A DNA stretch of 64,000 nt from a sulfur-oxidizing endosymbiont of Gigantopelta aegis (GCF_016097415.1 NZ_JAEHGE010000001.1:1704015-1768014); one strand, 5' to 3'; counted from the first letter of the stretch, positions 28,503 through 38,915 are shown. The notes: generated by a model not told the origin, from the letters alone. Translations and numbers: made by a program.

Positions 28503-28787
28503 ATGATTTCTAAGAAAATTAATTTAATAAAATTCAATTCAATCATTATTGCCGCGATACTAAGTGCCTCGTTTTATACCTCAACCGTGCAAGCAAGAGA
28601 GTTTAAAGTCAATTGTAGCTCGGTGGATGATTGTATGATGAAGGGCGATAAATTAACCAAGAAAAGAAAGTTGTCCTTGGCTTTAGAAGCCTATCGTAAT
28701 GCTATTAAACAAGATATTAGCAATAAAGATGCATGGCGTAAGTTTGAAAAAGTCGTTGTGCGTATTTCAGAAGAGGGTGGTTGTTAA
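28503..28787 (+). CDS. Small exported protein with a TPR-like motif
   Basis: A 94-residue precursor with a signal peptide (IIIAAILSASFYTSTVQA) and a mature part of about 60 residues. It has two cysteines at VNCSSVDDCMMKGD and one at the C-terminus (GGC). KLSLALEAYRNAIKQDISNKDAWRKFEKV resembles a single TPR helix pair. The start is ATG with AGGAGA about seven bases upstream. It precedes the sulfur-transporter gene by 100 bp, probably in the same transcript. No function is assigned. Confidence 0.7.
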   Translation: MISKKINLIKFNSIIIAAILSASFYTSTVQAREFKVNCSSVDDCMMKGDKLTKKRKLSLALEAYRNAIKQDISNKDAWRKFEKVVVRISEEGGC

Positions 28788-28887
28788 GATCGACCACAAT
28801 CTAATTGTTAACATCTTAAAGTAATAGAATAAAACAGGTAAAACAGCTAATAAAATACTGTCAATAATATAAAGTAAGGATCATTTC

Positions 28888-30294
28888 ATGTTAAGTCTGC
28901 GTAAACAATGGCCATTTTGGATCAGCGGTGTTTTTGTTGGTGTCGCTGAAATCATGAATTATGTGGTGCTAGAGAAACCCATTGGCTTAACGACAGGCTT
29001 GGTGGAAATGACCGCCGCATTTGAGCAGACAGTCGCCCCAGGCATTGACTGGTGGTCTCGTGCTTATGATCCCAATGTTCACTGGATTATTATTGGGGTT
29101 GTGTTGGGTGCTTGGTTAGTCGCACGCGCCGAGGGTGAATCACGCGGCTGGGTGAAATATCCTACCAAAGAACTCATTTTGGCATTTGTTGGCGGTTTTG
29201 TTTTTAGCTTTGGTACTCGTCTGGCTCATGGCTGTACCACTCATCATTTTCTCGGTGGCTTGCCTTCTATGTCCACTGCTTCATTATTATATTTAACCAC
29301 TATCCTCCCTGCGGGATTTTTGACTTTTTATCTCATGAGTGTGATGAAAATTGGCCATGTCTTTAAAGGGCAGGAAAATCGTTCAACCTCAGAACTGGGC
29401 GCCAAGCAGGGTGGTAAAATGGCACTTGATGGCCTTGCCTGTGAAGCCAGTCGAGACTATAACCCAAACCGAGACTGGCTAAGAATAACCATTCTGGTCT
29501 TTATGTTTGCATTTTTTGGTAATGCTATCGTGGGTTCCTTTGTCTATGGTACCGAAGATGGACTCTTTGGTTGGAACTATGCCATAAGCTCTATTGGTTG
29601 GGCGATGATGGTTTGGTTTTTATTGATTGGTCTGGTTGCCGGTGTCGGTATGGCCAAAACCGGTTTCGGAACAGAGTGTGCCTTTATGACCCCTGAAATC
29701 TCCATGGGGCTTGAGCACAAAGAAAATTTCTTTGAGAAGAAATGGCGCATTCCCGGCTCAACCCGTTTTATGTTTCGCTCTATGTCACCTTTCACGGCAA
29801 TTTTTATTGAGATCCTATTATTATGGGGGGCAATTATGATTGGTTGGCAGTTCTATGATATTAAACTGCCTTTGGGTATGAACCCTACTTGGGTTCTATT
29901 ATTAGGTGCGGCTTTTCAGGGCTTTGGTTCAGTGGCGATGATTGGTTGTGAGATCCGTACTTATATGCGCTTAGGTCTTGGCTATATGACCGCTGTAGCT
30001 GCATTTCCTGGTTTCTTGTTAGGTTACTTACCTTATACTTTATATCAAGACTTTTGGGAAGATCTTGCGCGTGATACCACTATTACTAAAGTAAAACATG
30101 TGCCTGATATATTTAGTCATGATCCTACTATACAAGCCTTTGTTGGTTTGGCTTATGGAATTTTAGTCGCAGGATTGTTGTATTGGAGTATTAGGCGCGG
30201 TATGCGTTTAACGGGCTATAACTTTAAAGATTTAATGTCTAATAATAATGATGATTTGGCCATCAAATATTTTTCACGCTTTGAGAAAAAATAA
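28888..30294 (+). CDS. YeeE/YedE-family sulfur-compound transporter, two-repeat form
   Basis: The 468-residue membrane protein has a duplicated DUF395/YeeE-YedE architecture. The conserved cysteine motifs are FGTRLAHGCTTHHFLGG in the first half, and FGTECAFMTPE and MIGCEIRTYMRLGLGY in the second. Family members take up thiosulfate or related sulfur species through cysteine relays. AAGGA precedes the ATG by eight bases. Downstream come a cupin thiol-dioxygenase-like gene and a rhodanese gene, supporting a sulfur-handling cluster. The exact substrate is not determined by sequence. Confidence 0.88.
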   Translation: MLSLRKQWPFWISGVFVGVAEIMNYVVLEKPIGLTTGLVEMTAAFEQTVAPGIDWWSRAYDPNVHWIIIGVVLGAWLVARAEGESRGWVKYPTKELILAFVGGFVFSFGTRLAHGCTTHHFLGGLPSMSTASLLYLTTILPAGFLTFYLMSVMKIGHVFKGQENRSTSELGAKQGGKMALDGLACEASRDYNPNRDWLRITILVFMFAFFGNAIVGSFVYGTEDGLFGWNYAISSIGWAMMVWFLLIGLVAGVGMAKTGFGTECAFMTPEISMGLEHKENFFEKKWRIPGSTRFMFRSMSPFTAIFIEILLLWGAIMIGWQFYDIKLPLGMNPTWVLLLGAAFQGFGSVAMIGCEIRTYMRLGLGYMTAVAAFPGFLLGYLPYTLYQDFWEDLARDTTITKVKHVPDIFSHDPTIQAFVGLAYGILVAGLLYWSIRRGMRLTGYNFKDLMSNNNDDLAIKYFSRFEKK

Positions 30295-30310
30295 AATAGG
30301 AGTGCTTGTT

Positions 30311-31021
30311 ATGCTAAATCGGAGACAAATATTACTGGGTGCAGTCAGTAGTTTATTGTTTCCACCTTGGGCAATGGCTAATTCAGAATCAATTGTGAAC
30401 TCTAATAGTAAAACATTGGACTGGATAGGTTTTAAACAACAAATGGAATTATTATCAAGGTTTGAAGACAGTCATTCTATAGCACAAAATGAATTGTCAA
30501 AACAAGGTTTAGACTTGTTATCACAGCTTGATATTAATTCCAGCTCATTTAAAAATGCGGTGGAGCAGTCTTACGAAAGTGGTAATCGTTATTGGTTGTG
30601 GCAACGCTTAATGAAACGCGGCAATATTAATGGCGGCATTCTTAATATTGACCAATCATCGATGGTGCAATTACATGATCATCCCGGTGCAACGGGTATG
30701 GTTCGGATTATCAGTGGCGCAGCTGAAGTGTGGTTGTTCGATGAAAATAAAAAGTATCTTGATGAGAACAATAATGAAGTTGAACTCATGCGAGTTTCAC
30801 GCAAGATTTTAACAGAGGGTGATACGGCAGTATTAAGCCCAAACAAGGGCAATATTCATGCTCTGCGTTCAATTTCAAAAGAATGCCGAATGTTGGACTT
30901 TTTTATACCACCGTATCAGAGGAGTCAGCGGAGTTGGTTTGAACCGTTGGCAGATAACTGGTTTGACCAGAAAAATATTCGCTGTCGAAAAATTTCACAG
31001 AATGAATATACTCTGGCCTGA
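30311..31021 (+). CDS. Exported cupin related to PCO/ADO thiol dioxygenases
   Basis: The 236-residue protein begins MLNRRQILLGAVSSLLFPPW, a twin-arginine-like signal ending at AMANSE. The body shows a PCO_ADO-type cupin: SSMVQLHDHPGATGMVRI contains the H-x-H metal ligands, and GAAEVWLFDE follows as in cysteamine and cysteine dioxygenases of that family. NKGNIHALRSIS could supply the third His. The enzymes add oxygen to a thiol to give a sulfinate. ATG at 30311 is placed ten bases after AGGAG. Known family members are cytoplasmic, so an exported one is unusual; the substrate could be a periplasmic thiol or persulfide. Confidence 0.72.
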   Translation: MLNRRQILLGAVSSLLFPPWAMANSESIVNSNSKTLDWIGFKQQMELLSRFEDSHSIAQNELSKQGLDLLSQLDINSSSFKNAVEQSYESGNRYWLWQRLMKRGNINGGILNIDQSSMVQLHDHPGATGMVRIISGAAEVWLFDENKKYLDENNNEVELMRVSRKILTEGDTAVLSPNKGNIHALRSISKECRMLDFFIPPYQRSQRSWFEPLADNWFDQKNIRCRKISQNEYTLA

Positions 31022-31056
31022 TTATTAAGTTTTATTTTGTTAATCAATGGAGAACA

Positions 31057-31677
31057 ATGATGAAAACGAATAGGATCTATATGCAAACAAAACAGCTTCT
31101 TGCCATGTTGATGAGTATCGTGCTATTGATGTCATTTTCAGGTGCTATCATGGCCGGTGACTTTGCTAACTTGAGTAAGAAAAAGCAAACGACCTTAGGG
31201 CTTTATATGACTTCATCGCAGGCTTATGACTATACGATGAAAAATATGGACAAGACCTTGTTTCTTGATGTGCGTACGCCTTCAGAGCTGAATTATCTCG
31301 GGGTAGCCAGTGTGATGGATGCCAATGTACCGACTGATTTTATGGACTCCAGTGCATGGGATAGCAAGAAACGTCGTTATAGACGTCAGCATAATGATAG
31401 TTTTGTGGCTGATGTTGATGCCCGTTTAAAAGCCAAAGGACTGAACAAAGATGATACGGTTATTCTTATGTGTCGTTCAGGTAAGCGCAGTGCTAAAGCC
31501 GTTAATGTATTGGCAAAGGCAGGTTATACCAAGGTGTATACTGTGGTTGATGGTTATGAGGGTGATAAGGTTAAGAAAGGTGAAAATAAGGGTAGGCGGA
31601 TGAAGAATGGCTGGAAGAATTCTGGCTTGCCATGGACTTACTCAATGGATAAGGATTTTATGTATATCACAAAGTAA
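31057..31677 (+). CDS. Exported rhodanese-domain protein
   Basis: A 206-residue precursor with a signal peptide (AMLMSIVLLMSFSGAIMAGD) and one rhodanese domain. LFLDVRTPSELNYLG opens the domain and VILMCRSGKRSAKAVNVLA holds the catalytic cysteine loop CRSGKRS. Rhodaneses carry persulfide sulfur between donors and acceptors. It is 36 bp after the cupin gene, with which it probably forms an operon that includes the YeeE-type transporter. The tail KNGWKNSGLPWTYSMDKDFM is family-typical for periplasmic forms. Confidence 0.88.
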   Translation: MMKTNRIYMQTKQLLAMLMSIVLLMSFSGAIMAGDFANLSKKKQTTLGLYMTSSQAYDYTMKNMDKTLFLDVRTPSELNYLGVASVMDANVPTDFMDSSAWDSKKRRYRRQHNDSFVADVDARLKAKGLNKDDTVILMCRSGKRSAKAVNVLAKAGYTKVYTVVDGYEGDKVKKGENKGRRMKNGWKNSGLPWTYSMDKDFMYITK

Positions 31678-31700
31678 GGCTTTAAGTTAAAGCACAAAAG

Positions 31701-31780
31701 TGGGGTGGACAAGGCTTTATCTGCCCACGCTGACTCATTGACACCTTCAGCGTGGGCAGATAAAGCCGTGCCCACCCTAC
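31701..31780. repeat. Palindromic repeat family B, copy 1
   Basis: GGGTGG-AC-AAGGCTTTATCTGCCCACGCTGA and the reverse arm CAGCGTGGGCAGATAAAG-CC-GTGCCCACCC frame a short centre. It lies between the convergent rhodanese and multicopper-oxidase genes and may end both transcripts. Related copies are at 36268, 36898 and 52173. Confidence 0.8.
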
Positions 31781-31792
31781 AGATGCAAAATC

Positions 31793-32809
31793 CTAATTCA
31801 CATTGATGCGGGTTTTTGCAGTACCCAAAACATCACCTGTCACCCAATGTAAATATTCCACAGTAACTTCATAAGTACCGCTTGATGTAGGCTCAAAGAT
31901 ACAGTCATAGCGCTCTGCTGAACAGGATTCAAGTTCAGTGACTTGGATCGGTCTAGGTAATGCGCGACCATCAGACATGTGTACCGTCGCAGTTAAACCG
32001 CCAAAGTTAATACGCTGAGGAAGATAACCGGCACAAATATAGCGAACCAATAAGGTTTCACCCAGATTCATGTTCACAGCAACGGCTGGATCAGTCAGGG
32101 CAGAACGTGCACCATCAACACCTGTGATAATAAAATAATCAGGGTTCAAATCATTTAAACCCACATCACCACCACAAGTACCTGCAGCCCAGTCTAAATT
32201 ATGCCAGGACGAATCAAATTCATCACAGGCCCAAATGGCTTCCACGTCATAGCTAGGACCACCAGAAAACAATGTACCTTGACCCTCAGGTGGATCAATA
32301 ATAAGCGCACCATACATACCCATTTCAGCATGTAATACCGTATTGGTATGACAATGATAAAAATAGGTGCCAGCATGTGAGGCTTTCCATTGGTAGGTAT
32401 AATTGCCACTGACATCAAAGGAATAATGACCCACACCATCATTTTCTGTGCTGGGTTCAATACCATGATGGTGAATAGTGTGTTTCCACATATTGCCCAT
32501 GACGTTGAGATTGACATGCACGACTTGACCTTGAGTGACGCGAATTGCCGGGGAGGGGAATTGCCCCCCCATGCCACCCATGCCTCCGCCACCATCAGTA
32601 AAGCCCCAGACAGTGACACTTCTGCCATCATCCATACGCATACTGCCATTCATATAGATGCCACGGTTAAAACTAATATCCGGCGTGACTTCTCCGATAG
32701 TTGCAGGGGCGCCAGGGTATATGTAGCAAGCACCACCCATTCCTCCGCCACCGCCAGTGTTTCCACTTGTTGTTGTGCTACCACCACCACTTCTGCTACT
32801 TCTACGCAT
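31793..32809 (-). CDS. Half-size multicopper oxidase with a Gly-rich N-terminus
   Basis: The 338-residue product begins with a Gly/Ser-rich stretch (SSRSGGGSTTTSGNTGGGGG) and no evident signal peptide. Two cupredoxin-like domains follow. Copper-binding motifs HTIHHHGIEPS (H-x2-H-x-H) and GTYFYHCHTNTVLHAEMGM (H-C-H with a distal His and Met) match the type 1 and type 2/3 ligands of laccase-like enzymes. It is 13 bp downstream of a second copper-oxidase-like gene on the same strand. Alone it lacks the motifs of a third domain, so the two products may form one enzyme. Export could be by partnership with the Tat substrate upstream. Confidence 0.75.
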   Translation of the reverse strand: MRRSSRSGGGSTTTSGNTGGGGGMGGACYIYPGAPATIGEVTPDISFNRGIYMNGSMRMDDGRSVTVWGFTDGGGGMGGMGGQFPSPAIRVTQGQVVHVNLNVMGNMWKHTIHHHGIEPSTENDGVGHYSFDVSGNYTYQWKASHAGTYFYHCHTNTVLHAEMGMYGALIIDPPEGQGTLFSGGPSYDVEAIWACDEFDSSWHNLDWAAGTCGGDVGLNDLNPDYFIITGVDGARSALTDPAVAVNMNLGETLLVRYICAGYLPQRINFGGLTATVHMSDGRALPRPIQVTELESCSAERYDCIFEPTSSGTYEVTVEYLHWVTGDVLGTAKTRINVN

Positions 32810-32822
32810 AATATTATCCCTC

Positions 32823-33833
32823 TTATTCGAATGAAATCGTTGTTGCTAAACCAAATTGATACGAACCACCACCTGCTGTTTGAGTCATTTCATCATGGCT
32901 ATGCATGGGGAAATGCCCCTTTGTTACCGGTGGCCAGGCATCAGGTGGTGTTTCAAAGGGATAGATAACATCGAGACTGCCGATATTGTTGGGTAAATAA
33001 AGTGTGTCTTTTAGCCAGACGTCATCGCGAATAGTCCCATTGCGGGTTAACCATTCAACATGGTTGGCATGAAAGTGCATCGAGTGTGAACATAGGCCAG
33101 CATTTTGTATGCGCACCAAGGTACGATCACCAATTGAACCTACCAGACGTGTATCAGGCGCATAGCCTGAGTCTATATCGGGGTTTTTATAATCAGGATG
33201 ACCCGGCACGCGCATGCTTTGACCATTTAAAGTAAAATAATTTGGCTTAAAGGCACTTGTGGGCGTGTTACCATTGCTAATGGCATTGTGCCAGATTGAG
33301 TCAATATCATTGGTAATCCAAGAATATTGTTGCACAAAGGTAGGACTGCCAGCATAAACCTCATTGTCGCTGCCAGAAGGCATTACGGCTAAGCAACCAT
33401 GTAAACCGACAAGACGATTATAGGGTGCATTGAGCGCATCATAATACATTTGTGTGCCGACATTCATGGCCACAAATTCAAAGTTTACTGTGGTACCTGC
33501 AGCAATCACACCGCTGTCAATAACGCCATCAATCACAAAACTGTGATCGGTGCTAAGCAGGTTGACAATAGTAATGGCAACCGTATCGCCTTCTTGTACG
33601 ATCAGTTGTGCACCTGGTACATTGAGGCTGGATGAGTTTTCACTATAGCCTCGAAAATAGACATCAACGCCATCCGGTTGAGTGATTGTCCCCTCTGTAA
33701 TATAAAATGTTTTAGCAATTGTTGCTGCATGTGCTCTAGCGGTCCAGCTTAATAATCCTGTACTACTAAACATCACTCCTGCAAGTCCAGCTCCTCCAGA
33801 CTTAATAAAGTTTCTTCTATTCAAAATAAACAT
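32823..33833 (-). CDS. Tat-exported half-size multicopper oxidase-like protein
   Basis: The 336-residue precursor starts with a twin-arginine signal (NRRNFIKSGGAGLAG to ARAHAATI). Two cupredoxin-like domains follow. Histidines of the N-terminal domain are mostly lost (TDHSFVIDG, GTQMYYDALNAP), but HSMHFHANHVEWL and HFPMHSHDEMTQTAGG remain, the latter without the type 1 cysteine. Together with the next gene it could contribute to a hetero-oligomeric copper oxidase. A 12-bp hairpin lies in its probable leader and an FNR-like site further upstream. Confidence 0.78.
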   Translation of the reverse strand: MFILNRRNFIKSGGAGLAGVMFSSTGLLSWTARAHAATIAKTFYITEGTITQPDGVDVYFRGYSENSSSLNVPGAQLIVQEGDTVAITIVNLLSTDHSFVIDGVIDSGVIAAGTTVNFEFVAMNVGTQMYYDALNAPYNRLVGLHGCLAVMPSGSDNEVYAGSPTFVQQYSWITNDIDSIWHNAISNGNTPTSAFKPNYFTLNGQSMRVPGHPDYKNPDIDSGYAPDTRLVGSIGDRTLVRIQNAGLCSHSMHFHANHVEWLTRNGTIRDDVWLKDTLYLPNNIGSLDVIYPFETPPDAWPPVTKGHFPMHSHDEMTQTAGGGSYQFGLATTISFE

Positions 33834-33866
33834 CCTCCCGTTTGTGTTTATATGGAATTTAAGAAT

Positions 33867-33907
33867 ACGGTTATTACTTGTTGTTTTTTTTTGTCAGTAA
33901 TAACCGT
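33867..33907 (-). promoter_or_regulatory. Perfect 12-bp stem-loop in the leader of the copper oxidase gene
   Basis: ACGGTTATTACT and AGTAATAACCGT flank a 17-base loop that is mostly T on the plus strand (A-rich in the minus-strand RNA). It ends 34 bp before the copper oxidase start. It could stabilise the leader, act as an operator, or attenuate transcription. Confidence 0.6.
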
Positions 33908-33992
33908 CCTTTTGTTCTGTTTTATAAAATTGAAATTGCTTGATTGTTTGTAAGCAAAGTAAATGCTTATAAAACATGCATCTGAATATACA

Positions 33993-34006
33993 ATGATTTG
34001 CATCAA
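33993..34006. promoter_or_regulatory. FNR/ANR-like binding site
   Basis: ATGATTTGCATCAA matches the FNR-family half-sites in nine of ten positions (TGAT and ATCAA). It lies 160 bp from the copper-oxidase start and about 340 bp from the secreted-protein start. A second site of the same kind is at 28423. Confidence 0.45.
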
Positions 34007-34330
34007 TTATGTTGAAATAAAAAAAGATCAAGACTTTTGTATAGATAAAAAATAAATAAATTATACTTAAGTCTAAAGGGTCTATATTGTATGACTAAAA
34101 ATACTAGGGGAAACCCTGATGTTGCTCTCATTAAGTCTAGGAATGACCCCTGAAAACTTGGTTTTTTACGAAAAAAAATACTTGTTTAGACAGGTGGTTT
34201 ACTATTTCAATGAATATATAATGCAGACAGTAAGAATTGAGCACGGATATATAAATTTTTACTGATAAATTTTTAATGTAAATGGACCTGACTGAAGTGA
34301 GTAATACTTCAGTCTTAAGAATTATAATAA

Positions 34331-36247
<1,917 letters not shown>

Positions 36248-36267
36248 GGTTCTTTATATATAAAACC

Positions 36268-36301
36268 GTAGGGTGGGCAGATGAAGCTATGCTCACCCTA
36301 C
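36268..36301. repeat. Palindromic repeat family B, degenerate copy 2
   Basis: GTAGGGTGGGCAGATGAAGC and the reverse arm TGCTCACCCTAC form a short palindrome 20 bp after the secreted-protein gene. The preceding TTCTTTATATATAAAACC is shared with the flank of copy 4. It is shorter than the other copies. Confidence 0.65.
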
Positions 36302-36327
36302 AGTCACTGCCCACCCGTTAGTTCTCT

Positions 36328-36720
36328 TTAACGGCTACTTTCAAGCGCCTCTGAAATAATTTTTATTAACATTTCATCTTTCTTCCCACTACAAAAATTA
36401 TCCCACATCCTATCTGTCCACATAGAAGCATCATAACGAATAGTGACCCGAGCAAGAAACTGATTCACCTGAATCTGCTCAATACCCTTCATTTCATCAA
36501 TAAACTGTTGAGTGGTGATTCGATTAAACGGTGCAAGCGTTAAAAGCTGTTGCATCAAAGGCAGACTGCGTAAAGAAAAACGTAATTTTATTTGTCCGGG
36601 TGAGTTTTTAAGGATCTTTAGACTACGACCCACCTCAAGAAATTGTGTAATGGCATCCATGCATTGATTCGCTATTGGTAAGTGTAAGTTAAAAATTAGG
36701 GACAGATCAAATAAGCCCAT
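36328..36720 (-). CDS. Uncharacterised protein, possibly HMA_2-like
   Basis: The 130-residue product has no signal peptide or membrane helix that I trust. The centre (NSPGQIKLRFSLRSLPLMQQLL) and the later GIEQIQVNQFLARVTIRYDASMW have the strand-helix-strand pattern and the VxxYD type ending of heavy-metal-associated-like (HMA_2) domains, but no metal-binding CxxC is present. This is only a weak resemblance. It lies between repeat copies of families A and B. Confidence 0.45.
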   Translation of the reverse strand: MGLFDLSLIFNLHLPIANQCMDAITQFLEVGRSLKILKNSPGQIKLRFSLRSLPLMQQLLTLAPFNRITTQQFIDEMKGIEQIQVNQFLARVTIRYDASMWTDRMWDNFCSGKKDEMLIKIISEALESSR

Positions 36721-36734
36721 TTATCTTTACACTT

Positions 36735-36817
36735 GTAGGATGTGGTGAGTGCAACGAACCGCATCAAAAACGTTTGTTTAAAGCCATTGATGCGGTTCGT
36801 TCCTCACCACATCCTAC
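36735..36817. repeat. Palindromic repeat family A, copy 3
   Basis: GTAGGATGTGGTGAGTGCAA begins the left arm and TTCCTCACCACATCCTAC ends the right arm; both include CGAACCGCATCA or its complement. It directly follows the start codon side of the preceding minus-strand gene, upstream of it by 15 bp. Confidence 0.83.
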
Positions 36818-36897
36818 ATTTGAAGTGCAAATCAGGTTGATCGGTTCCAAAAATTAGTTAGTGCCCATCCGTAAATAGGTTTTTTATATAAATAATC

Positions 36898-36988
36898 GTA
36901 GGGTGGGCATGGCTTTATCTGCCCACGCTGACTCAAGCGCTTATTATGTACACTTTCAGCGTGGGCACAAAAAGCGTGCCCACCCTAC
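36898..36988. repeat. Palindromic repeat family B, copy 3, with outer inverted repeats
   Basis: Core arms GTAGGGTGGGCATGGCTTTA and the reverse GCGTGCCCACCCTAC surround TGCCCACGCTGA and CAGCGTGGGCA. Outside the core, TTAGTGCCCATCCGT at about 36869 faces ACGGATGGACACTAG at about 37019, giving a larger MITE-like unit of about 165 bp. The right outer end forms the stop codon (TAG) of the next minus-strand gene. Copy 4 at 52173 is its reverse complement and does the same. Confidence 0.8.
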
Positions 36989-37029
36989 GGCCAAAATTAT
37001 CAAATAATTCTAGAATAAACGGATGGACA

Positions 37030-37455
37030 CTAGTTAAAAAATATCAGTGCGGCCACTTTTCGATATTCACTGGTTAAAATATTAAAAGTGCGTGATGCAG
37101 CCCCAATATCCATAAAATCGATAGAAAGCGCTTTGCTGGCAATAAATTGTAAAATGGCCTTATCAGGGAAACGAGATGTATTGCCTGTGCCAATTAAGTA
37201 AATATCGGCATCGTATTGACTGAGTTTCTCAACACATTGCTCATCAAAATCTGCAAAACTGGCAGGAAACATTTCAGAACCCATTAATTCATTATACACC
37301 TTATCTTTGTAAATCAAGGTGCTGATATTAATTTCCAATATGGCATCAGCAGCATTATTAGAGTGAATGTTGGCACCGGGTTTAACCAGTTTGGCACTGT
37401 GATCATCATAAGAATGAAAGGAATAGGCATTTTCTATGTTTTCAAGTTGTAGCAT
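37030..37455 (-). CDS. Mth938-like (DUF498) protein
   Basis: The 141-residue soluble product matches the Mth938 fold: IYLIGTGNTSRFP, then IDFMDIGAASRTFNILTSEYRKVAALIF near the C-terminus are the family signature. Related proteins in mitochondria are complex I assembly factors (NDUFAF3) and in bacteria their role is not settled. It stands alone; the stop codon lies within the end of a family B repeat. Divergent from alaC with about 230 bp between. Confidence 0.8.
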   Translation of the reverse strand: MLQLENIENAYSFHSYDDHSAKLVKPGANIHSNNAADAILEINISTLIYKDKVYNELMGSEMFPASFADFDEQCVEKLSQYDADIYLIGTGNTSRFPDKAILQFIASKALSIDFMDIGAASRTFNILTSEYRKVAALIFFN

Positions 37456-37591
37456 TTTAGATTTATCCTGATTTACCTATAATAAAAAAGTAATTCTAGG
37501 GGAATTTTGCTAAAATATCAGCCTAAAATTTCTTATTTTCGATGCTTTACACTGAATATTAAAAAAAATCACTAAAAAGTGCCTTTTGAGA

Positions 37592-37620
37592 TTGACAGAA
37601 ACCCTCGGGATAAGTATTTT
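37592..37620 (+). promoter_or_regulatory. Sigma-70-type promoter for alaC
   Basis: TTGACA at 37592-37597 and TATTTT at 37615-37620 are 17 bp apart, about 70 bp before the alaC start. The -35 is perfect. Confidence 0.55.
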
Positions 37621-37642
37621 GACCTATTTTAAAACAAACAAG

Positions 37643-37660
37643 AATGACCAATCGGTCATT
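37643..37660. promoter_or_regulatory. TetR-type operator between promoter and alaC
   Basis: AATGACC-AATC-GGTCATT is an inverted repeat with seven-base half-sites. GACC-N4-GGTC palindromes of this form are typical operators of TetR-family regulators. It lies about 25 bp after the -10 box and before the TTG start of alaC, a place where a repressor would block transcription. No TetR gene is in the window. Confidence 0.5.
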
Positions 37661-37687
37661 TCTTATAATGCTTGATGAGGCAATATT

Positions 37688-38887
37688 TTGAACGACGATT
37701 TTCAGCGGATTAAACGTTTACCCCCTTATGTTTTCAACATTGTCAATGAATTGAAAGCAAAAGCGCGAGCCCGAGGTGAAGACATTATTGATTTTGGTAT
37801 GGGCAATCCTGATCAGCCAACACCGAAACATATCGTCGATAAAATGGTTGAAGCCACACAGCGTAATGATACCCATCGTTATTCCATGTCTCGTGGTGTG
37901 CCACGCCTGCGTAAAGCGATATGTGATTGGTATAAACGTAGCTATGATGTGGACTTAGATCCTGAGTCAGAAGCCATTGTTACCATTGGTTCTAAAGAAG
38001 GGCTGGCACATTTGGCCTTAGCCACTGTAGGTCCGGGTGATGCGGTTCTAGTGCCTAATCCATCTTATCCGATTCATCCCTATGGGTTTGTTATTGCGGG
38101 TGCGGATATCCGTCATGTGCCTATGACACCGGATTTAGATTTCTTTTCCGAATTAGAAAAAGCCATTAAAAACTCCTGGCCGAAGCCAAAAATGCTGGTG
38201 TTGAACTTCCCCGGCAATCCCACTACCCAATGTGTGGAACTGGAATTTTTTGAAAAAGTGGTCAAAATTGCCCGTGAGCATAATATTTGGATTGTTCATG
38301 ATATTGCCTATGCCGAAATCGTTTTTGATGGTTATAAAGCGCCATCAATTCTACAAGTACCCGGTGCAAAAGACATTGCCGTTGAGTTCTACTCATTGTC
38401 AAAAACCTATAATATGCCCGGCTGGCGGGTTGGTTTTATGTGTGGCAACCCCACTTTAGTAGCAGCCTTGACCCGTATGAAGTCCTATCTTGATTATGGT
38501 ATGTTTACGCCCATTCAAGTGGCTGCCATCCATGCTTTAGATGGCCCTCAGGATTGTGTCAAAGATATCTGTAATATGTATCAGGCTCGTCGCGATGTAC
38601 TCTGCGCCGGTCTGGATTCAATCGGCTGGGTTGTGGAAACACCCAAGGCCACCATGTTTGTCTGGGCGCCCATTCCAGAAGAATACAAGGCAATGGGCTC
38701 TTTGGAATTTTCCAAAAAGTTACTCACTGACGCCAAAGTCGCTGTTTCACCGGGCATTGGTTTCGGCGAATACGGTGATGATCATGTGCGTTTTAGCCTG
38801 ATTGAAAATGAACACCGCACCCGTCAGGCATTGCGATGCTTGAAAGAAATGTTTAAAAAAGACGGTGTGGGCGCGTTTAAAGTCTAA
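37688..38887 (+). CDS. alaC: Glutamate-pyruvate (alanine) aminotransferase, AlaC type
   Basis: This 399-residue class I PLP aminotransferase makes alanine from pyruvate and glutamate. [20 protein letters not shown] is the family start, [12 protein letters not shown] and NFPGNPTTQ bind substrate and PLP, and [18 protein letters not shown] has the PLP lysine (SLSK). The start is TTG with GAGG about nine bases upstream. The neighbour is hom, 83 bp downstream, a common gammaproteobacterial arrangement. A promoter and a probable TetR-type operator precede it. Confidence 0.92.
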   Translation: MNDDFQRIKRLPPYVFNIVNELKAKARARGEDIIDFGMGNPDQPTPKHIVDKMVEATQRNDTHRYSMSRGVPRLRKAICDWYKRSYDVDLDPESEAIVTIGSKEGLAHLALATVGPGDAVLVPNPSYPIHPYGFVIAGADIRHVPMTPDLDFFSELEKAIKNSWPKPKMLVLNFPGNPTTQCVELEFFEKVVKIAREHNIWIVHDIAYAEIVFDGYKAPSILQVPGAKDIAVEFYSLSKTYNMPGWRVGFMCGNPTLVAALTRMKSYLDYGMFTPIQVAAIHALDGPQDCVKDICNMYQARRDVLCAGLDSIGWVVETPKATMFVWAPIPEEYKAMGSLEFSKKLLTDAKVAVSPGIGFGEYGDDHVRFSLIENEHRTRQALRCLKEMFKKDGVGAFKV

Positions 38888-38915
38888 GCTTTTAGATAAA
38901 TTTTAGTTAATTTAA

